DNA of 64,000 nucleotides from an uncultured Anaerolineae bacterium (GTDB taxonomy: Bacteria; Chloroflexota; Anaerolineae; J036; Brachytrichaceae), in assembly GCA_937959265.1 (NCBI GenBank), contig CALGMA010000006.1, positions 144,920-208,919 of the forward strand. Reading direction: 5' to 3'. Both the position numbers and the translations under genes were made by a program. How positions within the stretch are numbered: the first letter of the stretch is position 1; the number at the start of each line of letters is the position of its first letter. Below the pieces are notes generated by a model. The model was not told the DNA's origin. It did not search any database and saw only the letters and a program-made list of their open reading frames with translations. Of this stretch, positions 51,680 to 58,519 are shown piece by piece.

Positions 51680-53626
51680 TCATCCCCCCTCCGGCGCAGG
51701 TGTGGGCGTCGGCTCTGCCGGCGGCGCAGCATCCGCCGTTGGCGTAGGCGTCGCTTCTGCCGTCGGCTGTGTTTCGGCCGGCGCCGGCTGCGCATTCGGA
51801 TCAGCCGGCGCGCCCTCCGTAGGTGGCGCCAGGGCATCGCCATTCGGCAGCGTGTTCTGCCCGTTCGTAGGCTGAATCGGTGATGGCACGAAGCGTACGT
51901 TGGCCGGCGTGGTCTTGTAGTAACACGGGTCGAAGTCCTGACCAGCGATGATGCGGTAGCGCGGCCCATCCGGATTGGGCTGGGCGATGACGTTCTCCGG
52001 CCGGACGCCGAGCGCGCGTTGCAGCAACGGAATCGCGCTACCCTTCGCCGTCGTCGTGAAGTCAACCACCTGCGTCCTGGCATAGACACCGTCCGCGTCT
52101 CGGATGCTGACAATGTTAAAGCCCAACTCGCGCAACCGGTCGGCGGCCACGATGCCGAAGTCCGTCTGGCGCGTGCCGTTCCACACCTCGACGGCGATGC
52201 CGCTGCTGGCCTGCTGGTTGAGCGGCACGTTCATGGCCATTTGCAGGTATGGCGTGATGTTGTCTCGGTCGGGAATGAGCACGGCGCCGACCACCGGCAA
52301 TGTCGTGCTAGTCATCCCGACATCGTCGAAATAGCGACTGCGAATAATGCTATCGTCAAAGTGATTGGCCTGCGTCGCCAGCGACAGAATTTGATCGAGG
52401 GCGAGGTCGGTCTTGACGTTGCGGGCGAATTGGTCGAGCAGCGCCGGCAAGCGGGCGATCGTGATCAGACCGTCGTTGCGGGCTTTGTGGAGTAATGCGC
52501 GCACCACGCGCTGCGCCCGGCGGGTGCGATCCACGTCGCCGCCAGGCACACCGTAGCGCGCCCGCGCGTAGGCCAGGGCCTGCATGCCGTTCAACGTATA
52601 CACGCCGGGGCGGGGGATGTAGACCGTCTGTGTCGGCACGGCCTGTCCGGGTTGCCACACCTCGCCGGTAAACGAGTCAATATAAGGCATGGTGACGGTC
52701 AGCGGTGTAGTCGGATCCGCCAAATAATATGGATCCTTCGGGAAGACCTGGTAGAGCGGGCAGGTGGCAATGACCTCGATGCCACCCAGTGTATCGACAG
52801 CGTTCACCAGACCGGCAAAATTGATCGTGGCATAGTAGTCCACGTTCAGGCCGAAGTTGTATTTGATGGTCTGCTTGAATACGTCCGGGCCGGCGGCAAA
52901 CGCCGTGTTGACCTTGGCCATGCGCCGATTGGGGACATACACCAGCGTATCACGCGGGATGGAGAGCAGCGTCACAGCCGGGATGTTCGGGTCAATGCTG
53001 GCAATGATGATGACGTCGGTCAATGTCCCTTTGTCGCCGGGACGCGTATCCACGCCGAGCAGCGCGATGTTGATCACGCCGGGCGGCAACTTCACCGGCG
53101 CAACAGGCGGTGGGATTTCGGTGAGCGAGAACAGCCCCGTCACCGTGATACCGGTGGTCGCAGAGACCGGCATCTCAGGCAGCGCAATGTCATTGCCGAT
53201 AAGCGCGCCGAGTTCGATGGCCGGTGCGGCCGTCGGCGAAGGCACGAGCGTGGGCGGTGGAAGTGGCTGGGGTGTGTGCGTTGGCACAAGGCGCGGCGTC
53301 GGGCTCGTCCGGGGCGTCGCAGTAGGTGGCGCCGTGGGCATCGGCGGCGTGGTAGCTGTGGGCGGCGGAATCGGCACCGCCGTGGGCGAGACGTCTATGG
53401 TGATGACGATTGGCGTGGGCGATGGAGCAAGCGTAATAACGATCGGCGTGATGGTGGGCGCCTGATCGGCCGGTTCGGCTGAATCGCCGCACGCCGTCAC
53501 GGACGATGCGATGCCGAGCAAAACTGCAACCATCCAGTAGAAGCTAGCGCGTCGCAAGCTGCGTTTTCGCTCCACGCCGCTGCGTAAATCAGCTCGGTCT
53601 GCATTGTGATCTGTGTCGAGCTTCAT
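51680..53626 (-). CDS. LCP-family protein with lipobox and Pro/Thr-rich linkers
   Basis: A 648-residue second LCP protein. The N-terminus is basic, then a hydrophobic stretch ends in SSVTAC (lipobox-like, Cys46). A long low-complexity linker follows (residues 50-140: repeated PT, TATP, SPTP, PPPT units). The LCP domain has INIALLGVDTRPGDKGTLTDVIIIASIDP, LLSIPRDTLVYVP, VNTAFAAGPDVF, ALAYARARYGVPGGDVDRTRRAQRVV. A LytR_C domain (GIAVEVWNGTRQTDFGIVAADRLRELGF) and a second disordered PT-rich tail end it. So the catalytic unit sits between two flexible arms and may reach through the envelope. It overlaps the CHAD gene by 4 bp. Confidence 0.9.
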   Translation of the reverse strand: MKLDTDHNADRADLRSGVERKRSLRRASFYWMVAVLLGIASSVTACGDSAEPADQAPTITPIVITLAPSPTPIVITIDVSPTAVPIPPPTATTPPMPTAPPTATPRTSPTPRLVPTHTPQPLPPPTLVPSPTAAPAIELGALIGNDIALPEMPVSATTGITVTGLFSLTEIPPPVAPVKLPPGVINIALLGVDTRPGDKGTLTDVIIIASIDPNIPAVTLLSIPRDTLVYVPNRRMAKVNTAFAAGPDVFKQTIKYNFGLNVDYYATINFAGLVNAVDTLGGIEVIATCPLYQVFPKDPYYLADPTTPLTVTMPYIDSFTGEVWQPGQAVPTQTVYIPRPGVYTLNGMQALAYARARYGVPGGDVDRTRRAQRVVRALLHKARNDGLITIARLPALLDQFARNVKTDLALDQILSLATQANHFDDSIIRSRYFDDVGMTSTTLPVVGAVLIPDRDNITPYLQMAMNVPLNQQASSGIAVEVWNGTRQTDFGIVAADRLRELGFNIVSIRDADGVYARTQVVDFTTTAKGSAIPLLQRALGVRPENVIAQPNPDGPRYRIIAGQDFDPCYYKTTPANVRFVPSPIQPTNGQNTLPNGDALAPPTEGAPADPNAQPAPAETQPTAEATPTPTADAAPPAEPTPTPAPEGG

Positions 53627-55134
53627 AGAAACGGCTCCAGGTGATCCCGCCAGCTGGCCAGGCGCGCAGCAACGACGCGGCGTTGCGCCTCGGCATATGC
53701 GGCGGCACCTTTGACGGCGACCCGCGGAGGGTAAACGCCGCCGCGCGGGCGATCGGGATGATTCTGAGCGACCAACTGCAATGCGTGGGTCGCAGCCTCA
53801 TGAGCGTCGTGGATCGCGCCGTATGCGTCCTGCGCCGCAGCACAGACCTGCAACCAGGTGCGCACCTCTTCAGGTGGCAGCACATCTTGCAACGCCTCGA
53901 CCATATGGCGCAGGCGCCGGATGGCCACGCGCAATGCATGGATCTGCTCGGGTGCCGGCAAATCGGGCAATACGTCGTACGAACGGATGTGGGACAGATG
54001 CTGCGCAATGGCTGACGCGGCGATATGCCGCACATACGAAGGTCTGCCGGCTTCGATGCGGCGAACCGCGCGCTCGCCGGCATCGCCCGTCGCGAATGCT
54101 GTGATCGCTTCCAGCCAGTCGCGGTAACCGTCGCCGGAGGTAAAAGCGACCAGCGCTTCGACCTGGCGCACCCGCTCAGCACGCCACATGTCCGCCAGCG
54201 GCGACAGCCCCCCGCGATCCTCCTCGTCGCATCGTTCCAAATAGTCGTGCAAGCCGGCCAACAGCGCATCACAGGCACGTACGCGTCGCAGCGCGCTCGA
54301 CAAGTGGCGCAGTCCCTCGGAGATGATCCGAAGTTGTTTCGAGCGCAGCCCAGGGCCCAACACACGCAAATCGTTGCGCATACGCCGGGCGGCAGCGCGC
54401 AACTTGCGCACGCGGTTCAGCGTCGCTTCATCGTGCGAGGCGATCCGCCAGTCTGCGATTCCGCCTGCTTGATCTAGGCGATAGCGCAGCGTCTTGCGAC
54501 AAGCCTCGGCCAGCGAATCGTCCATCGAGAGGCCGGGCGAGGTGAGATAGCCGTCGAAGGCAACCGACCCGAGCACTGCGCGCCACAGGTCGGCTTTCGC
54601 GTTGGCATGCTCGGCATCGGCATGACTATGCGGTCCGCAAACGCGAACGACCAGCGCATCATCCACTATCCGATGATGTACAGCCTGGATGGTGGTCGTT
54701 TGTGTGCACGTCGCATCTAGCGCATCGGCAACGCGCACCAAAGCTGCCAACGTCAGCGCCAGCCGGCGCTGTCGATCGTCCAGTGCGTCGAGCAATGATT
54801 CGCGTTCGGGCTGTGCATCGCCATCATGAAAGCGGACGATGCAGGCCAGGACGGCGCGCTCGATCTGCGAGAAGCCTCGCAGCGGTGCAGCGAGGACTAA
54901 GTCGCGCCCGGAGAGGTGATGATCCACAGGGCCAAAGACTGCACCGATGTCCAGCAGCGTCGCCCCAATCTGCAGCAGCGCCCGTTCGCGGTCCGTATAA
55001 GTGTGTAAACCCAATCGGTGCGTCTCGTCGAAGAGCTGCGTTGCCGTCATAGCCACGTGCCGTGCGCGCGCCGTGTCCAGGCCATAGCGCATACACAACG
55101 ACTCGACGGTCTGCATGGGGGCACTATTATCCAT
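53623..55134 (-). CDS. Degenerate Ppx/GppA-type HD domain plus CHAD domain protein
   Basis: A 503-residue protein. Residues 15-190 resemble the C-terminal HD domain of Ppx/GppA (RHVAMTATQLFDETHRLGLHTYTDRERALL, VDHHLSGRDLV, VLACIVRFHDG). Where active HD domains have LLHDIG this has TLLDIG, so the metal-binding His is replaced (Leu61 beside Asp62). Residues 230-500 form a CHAD domain with two helical halves and Arg-rich repeats (VRKLRAAARRMRNDLRVLG, IHALRVAIRRLRHMVEAL), which in this family bind polyphosphate. It probably targets or senses polyphosphate. Start ATG at 55134 or 55116. It borders the DnaA-box-rich gap. Confidence 0.87.
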   Translation of the reverse strand: MDNSAPMQTVESLCMRYGLDTARARHVAMTATQLFDETHRLGLHTYTDRERALLQIGATLLDIGAVFGPVDHHLSGRDLVLAAPLRGFSQIERAVLACIVRFHDGDAQPERESLLDALDDRQRRLALTLAALVRVADALDATCTQTTTIQAVHHRIVDDALVVRVCGPHSHADAEHANAKADLWRAVLGSVAFDGYLTSPGLSMDDSLAEACRKTLRYRLDQAGGIADWRIASHDEATLNRVRKLRAAARRMRNDLRVLGPGLRSKQLRIISEGLRHLSSALRRVRACDALLAGLHDYLERCDEEDRGGLSPLADMWRAERVRQVEALVAFTSGDGYRDWLEAITAFATGDAGERAVRRIEAGRPSYVRHIAASAIAQHLSHIRSYDVLPDLPAPEQIHALRVAIRRLRHMVEALQDVLPPEEVRTWLQVCAAAQDAYGAIHDAHEAATHALQLVAQNHPDRPRGGVYPPRVAVKGAAAYAEAQRRVVAARLASWRDHLEPFL

Positions 55135-55497
55135 TAAATCCACGTGAAAAGCTGCGCGATTCCACAACGAAAGGCTTTCGTGAAAGCGATTCGCCACCGT
55201 CGCAAGAGAATCGTTCAATCCACAGTTTCACAGCTTTCACGGGATTTCTTATCCACACGGTGTGAATCCAGTCCGCGAATCCACATTTCCACACCCACAT
55301 GTGGGTGTTGTCCCGATGTGTTCATAGCCTGGATGCACAGTGCCCCCGCGCCGAGCGCGCACCTCAGCGCCGTTGAAGCCTAGATTTAGGGGATGAACGG
55401 ACGCCATGCGCTACTTGTGGGCTGGTGTGAAGGTTATCCCCAGCTTCAACACCTCTACATACAGACGACGGATCAATTCAGTAGTTAGAATGAAACT
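55135..55497. other. Non-coding region with a cluster of DnaA-box-like 9-mers (candidate oriC)
   Basis: The 363-bp gap is AT-richer than its surroundings and holds a perfect TTATCCACA (55249-55257). Near matches, all in the same orientation, are AAATCCACG (55136-55144), GATTCCACA (55158-55166), CAATCCACA (55216-55224), GAATCCACA (55277-55285), ATTTCCACA (55285-55293) and TTATCCCCA (55434-55442). There are also perfect palindromes ACGAAAG-G-CTTTCGT (55167-55181) and ACACCCACATGTGGGTGT (55291-55308). Seven boxes in about 310 bp resemble a chromosomal origin or a DnaA-titration site; dnaA itself is not adjacent. Confidence 0.55.
55486..55491 (+). promoter_or_regulatory. -10-like hexamer 6 nt before translin-type gene
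   Basis: TAGAAT, then GAAACT, then ATG at 55498. It is a clear leaderless-type start at the right border of the DnaA-box region. Confidence 0.6.
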
Positions 55498-56142
55498 ATG
55501 GCCAGCAACCACTTGTCTGAAATCGGAGAGCGCATTCGCGAAAGTTTCGTTGCTAAGAACGCCGCACGCGACAAGGCTGTCAACCTCTCTAGAGAATTGA
55601 TTCGTTATTGCTCACTCGCCATTCGTGCTTCGCACCGCGACGAGTGGGATGAAGCCGATCGCCTGCTGGGTGAAGCGCATCGCGCATCCGATGAACTCGT
55701 CGCGATCGTCAGACCGTATCCCGATTTATTCTTCACCGGATACACACAAGATGCGTTGAAGGAGCTGGCCGAAGCGCATATCGCGTTGGCCATCGCACAA
55801 AATGAAACAGTCCCTGCGCCGGAGGAGATCGGCGTGGAATATGCGGCGTATCTAAATGGCCTGGCCGAGGCTGCCGGCGAACTACGTCGGCGCGCGCTGG
55901 ACGAGATCCGCGGCGGCCACAGCCAGGAGGCCGAACGCCTGCTTGCCGCGATGGATGAGATCTACGATGTGCTGGTGACGATGGACTTCCCGGAGGCGAT
56001 CACCGGCGGATTGCGTCGCAACACCGACATGGTGCGCGGCGTGCTCGAACGCACGCGGAGCGATCTGACCATCAGCTTCCGCGAGTCGGAACTCAAAGCG
56101 GCGATTGACGCGCTGCGAGAGAAACTGAAGCGTGAGGCGTAA
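55498..56142 (+). CDS. Translin/TRAX-family protein
   Basis: A 214-residue, all-helical protein. The segment EEIGVEYAAYLNGLAEAAGELRRRALDEIRGGHSQEAERLLAAMDEIYDVLVTMDFPEAITGGLRRNTDMVRGVLERTRSDLTISFRESEL follows the translin pattern (EYLLGLADLTGELxR..., LRxxxDxxxxxVExxxxDL). Archaeal homologues form octameric RNases with TRAX-like catalytic acids; Glu and Asp candidates are present here. In databases such proteins are sometimes mislabelled as haloacid dehalogenases. Role may be RNA or ssDNA binding or cleavage. It lies next to a DnaA-box cluster and is probably transcribed alone. Confidence 0.78.
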   Translation: MASNHLSEIGERIRESFVAKNAARDKAVNLSRELIRYCSLAIRASHRDEWDEADRLLGEAHRASDELVAIVRPYPDLFFTGYTQDALKELAEAHIALAIAQNETVPAPEEIGVEYAAYLNGLAEAAGELRRRALDEIRGGHSQEAERLLAAMDEIYDVLVTMDFPEAITGGLRRNTDMVRGVLERTRSDLTISFRESELKAAIDALREKLKREA

Positions 56143-56166
56143 ACTCTACGCCCTACGTCTTGCGAC

Positions 56167-57036
56167 TTACGTCAGATAGTCACCCACCAACAGGCGCAAT
56201 CTTTCGCGCGCTTCGGGGGAGATGCGGTCGCGCGCGGTCATGACAGCATATCTCATCGCCCCGGCGCTCTCATGGGGCAGTGCCGCGACGGCCGGCGCGA
56301 GGTTGGCGATCGCGCGCTGCGCCAGCGCCAGGTTGTCGTTCAGCCGCTGGATCACCATGTCCACCGTCACCTCGCCCTCTTCTTCGTGCCACACGTCGTA
56401 ATCGGTGACGTGGGCCATGATGGCGAAGTCCAGCTCGGCTTCGCGGGCGAGGAAGGCTTCCGGGCAGGCGGTCATGCCGATGATGTCGCATCCCCACGCG
56501 CGAAAGGCGCAGCTTTCGGCTTTGGTGCTGAAGCGCGGGCCTTCGATGGTGATGAACACGCCGCCTTCGTGCGCCGTCCCGCCGGCGTCGCGCACCGCTT
56601 GGGCCAACGCCGCGCTGAGCGACTTTGAGAATGGCTCGCCGACCGAAACGTGACCGACCATGCCGCCTTCGAAGAACGAATAGGCGCGCTTGCCCTTGGT
56701 GAAATCGAACAACTGATCCGGGATGACGATGTCACGCGGGCGCAGGTGTTCGCGCAGGCTGCCGCACGCGCTTACGCTGACGACGTGCTTGACGCCCAGC
56801 GACCTGAGCGCCCAGATATTGGCGCGATAGGGCACTTCACTGGGGTTGTAGCGATGCCCACGCCCATGACGAGGCAAAAAGGCGATGCGACGACCATGAT
56901 ATGTGCCGATCACGATTGCGTCCGACGGATCGCCGAACGGCGTGGTGACTGTGATTTCTTCGACATCGGTCAGGCCGGGCATAGCGTATAACCCGCTACC
57001 GCCGATGACGGCTAATGTGATGGATGACTGGGTCAT
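56167..57036 (-). CDS. mtnP: S-methyl-5'-thioadenosine phosphorylase
   Basis: A 289-residue trimeric-type phosphorylase that splits methylthioadenosine to adenine and methylthioribose-1-phosphate in methionine salvage. Motifs: AVIGGSGLYAMPGL, PRHGRGHRYNPSEVPYRANIWALRSLGVKHVVSVSACGSLREHLRPRDIVIPDQ, TIEGPRFSTKAES and GCDIIGMTACPEAFLAREAEL. The last has Ala-Cys where MTAP enzymes often have Asn-Met or Thr-x, so close purine nucleosides could also be used. The ATG at 57036 is preferred to an upstream ATG at 57087. It is 63 bp after tlpA. Confidence 0.93.
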   Translation of the reverse strand: MTQSSITLAVIGGSGLYAMPGLTDVEEITVTTPFGDPSDAIVIGTYHGRRIAFLPRHGRGHRYNPSEVPYRANIWALRSLGVKHVVSVSACGSLREHLRPRDIVIPDQLFDFTKGKRAYSFFEGGMVGHVSVGEPFSKSLSAALAQAVRDAGGTAHEGGVFITIEGPRFSTKAESCAFRAWGCDIIGMTACPEAFLAREAELDFAIMAHVTDYDVWHEEEGEVTVDMVIQRLNDNLALAQRAIANLAPAVAALPHESAGAMRYAVMTARDRISPEARERLRLLVGDYLT

Positions 57037-57099
57037 AGAGGCAAACGAGTCGAGCTTTCGGATGATGAATACGGATTTGATCTTCAATCACCGATACAC

Positions 57100-57678
57100 T
57101 TATCTAATCCCACGCATAATTTCGATGACCTGTTCTTTCTTGATTGCGCCGTTCCATATGCGACGCACTACGCCATTCTCGTCTATGAACACCGTGGTTG
57201 GCATGCCGAGCACGCCATAAGCGTCGCTCACCTTGCCGTCGGGATCTTCGACGATGATATAAGGGATGCGGTTGTTCTCGACGAACTTCTCCAGGTTGGC
57301 GCGATCGTCGTTCGTGCCGATGCCGATGAACTCGACGTTGGGGTTCGTCCGTTTGAGTTCGTCGTAAGCGGCGATCAACGCCGGCGTCTCCTCCAAGCAC
57401 GGCGGGCACCAGGACGCCCAGAAGTTGATCAGCGCCGCCTTGCCGCGCAGGTCGGACAGCGCGACCGGCCGGCCATCGAGCGTCTCGAGCGTAAATTCCG
57501 GTGCCGGCGCACCTTCGCGCAGCAGCGCGCGTGTGGACGGGGAAAGAATCGGCAGCCCACCCTGATGCGCCGCGCTGCTGCTGCTCAAAACCAGCACCGC
57601 CAGCCCGACGCCAACCAGCGCTGCGGCTGCGCCTAGCAAGATCAAGCCGAAAGGGAAGGATCGCGTTTGCACGTGCAT
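57100..57678 (-). CDS. TlpA/ResA-type membrane-anchored thioredoxin
   Basis: A 192-residue thiol-disulfide oxidoreductase. Residues 9-32 are a membrane anchor (FGLILLGAAAALVGVGLAVLVLS). The thioredoxin domain has the redox motif WASWCPPCLEE and the cis-proline loop GMPTTVFIDENG. It probably works on the outer face, for example in cytochrome c maturation or protein repair. It lies 4 bp after the DUF2085 gene on the same strand. Confidence 0.93.
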   Translation of the reverse strand: MHVQTRSFPFGLILLGAAAALVGVGLAVLVLSSSSAAHQGGLPILSPSTRALLREGAPAPEFTLETLDGRPVALSDLRGKAALINFWASWCPPCLEETPALIAAYDELKRTNPNVEFIGIGTNDDRANLEKFVENNRIPYIIVEDPDGKVSDAYGVLGMPTTVFIDENGVVRRIWNGAIKKEQVIEIMRGIR

Positions 57679-57682
57679 GACC

Positions 57683-58333
57683 TCAATCGCTGCGAGTGGC
57701 GGTGCGTGGCGCCGCCGGCAGCGGCCTGAACGCGCTTTCGATCAGCGGGAAGATCAACCATGCCAGGCTGAATCCGAATAACGCGCCGGTAAACAGGCGC
57801 AGCCCCCAAGTGCTCTCGCGGTAGGGGAAGAGGTTGAACGGGGGCTGGCTGAGTAACTGGGAGAATCCATCAACGCCGATGGGCACGACGCCGATCAGCA
57901 CGAACACCAGCCAAGGCATGGGCCGAGCGCGGCGGCGCACCAGCGCGTAAGCGATGCCGTTGATGCCCATCGCGAAGTAGATCGCCACATCGCGCTGGCA
58001 GAGCGCGACTTTATAGCCCATGCGCGCATCGCCCTGGAAGTCGCGCGCCTGCAACAGGCCGGCGAATGTGTCGGTGGCTATGCCCGACGCCTGCTCGAAT
58101 TCGGAGCGGCTGTAGACGAATCGCTCGCCGAACAGGAAGAATGAGCGGAAGCCGTAGGTGTGGCACATCAGCTTGTACGGCTGATAGATCATCTGCGCCA
58201 GCGAATCCAGGCCGAGCCTCTTCAAGATCGGTGCGCCGAACGGCAGCAGCGAATAGGTCAGCAAGATGCCAACCAGGACAGCCAGCCAGTGGCGCTCGAG
58301 GCCGGAGGCGAAGCGGTTGAGGCGTTCAACCAT
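57683..58333 (-). CDS. DUF2085 membrane protein
   Basis: A 216-residue protein with about four or five membrane helices. The family signatures are YQPYKLMCHTYGFRSFFLFGERF and VALCQRDVAIYFAM, with two conserved Cys-His/Cys-Gln sites, and LIGVVPIGVDGFSQLL. DUF2085 proteins are common in Chloroflexi and Firmicutes; function unknown. A link to the next gene, TlpA thioredoxin, fits the conserved cysteines, since it could be a redox partner or substrate. TAGAAT lies 9 nt before its ATG. Confidence 0.9.
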   Translation of the reverse strand: MVERLNRFASGLERHWLAVLVGILLTYSLLPFGAPILKRLGLDSLAQMIYQPYKLMCHTYGFRSFFLFGERFVYSRSEFEQASGIATDTFAGLLQARDFQGDARMGYKVALCQRDVAIYFAMGINGIAYALVRRRARPMPWLVFVLIGVVPIGVDGFSQLLSQPPFNLFPYRESTWGLRLFTGALFGFSLAWLIFPLIESAFRPLPAAPRTATRSD

Positions 58334-58342
58334 CGTTGGCGC

Positions 58343-58348
58343 ATTCTA
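58343..58348 (-). promoter_or_regulatory. -10-like hexamer before the DUF2085 gene
   Basis: TAGAAT on the minus strand, 9 nt before the ATG at 58333; no ribosome site. Confidence 0.5.
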
Positions 58349-58380
58349 GCGGATGAATGACGCGCGCTGCGCAAGCGCGC

Positions 58381-58408
58381 TTGAATCGTCGCGCTATTGG
58401 GGGATAAT
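58381..58408 (+). promoter_or_regulatory. Promoter candidate for the alpha-2-macroglobulin gene
   Basis: TTGAAT (58381-58386), 16-nt spacer, GATAAT (58403-58408). It would give a leader of about 105 nt in which GCCTGC (58415-58420) pairs with GCAGGC (58450-58455) around a nested CCG/CGG stem. A hairpin GCGCGCT/AGCGCGC (58362-58380) lies just upstream. Confidence 0.4.
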
Positions 58409-58519
58409 CCGGTTGCCTGCGACACCGATGCGCGGTTGTTGCCTCTATTGCAGGCGTGTTTTTGCGTCTTGAGCACATGACGCGTTGTTGAGAGGGGAGT
58501 GTTTCATTCACGCGAATCT

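Noticed and set aside
53205..53465. Repeated Gly/Val-rich frames on the plus strand opposite the LCP linker
   Set aside because: They are the complement of Pro/Thr-coding repeats (ACC, CCG) of the lipoprotein linker and not a gene.
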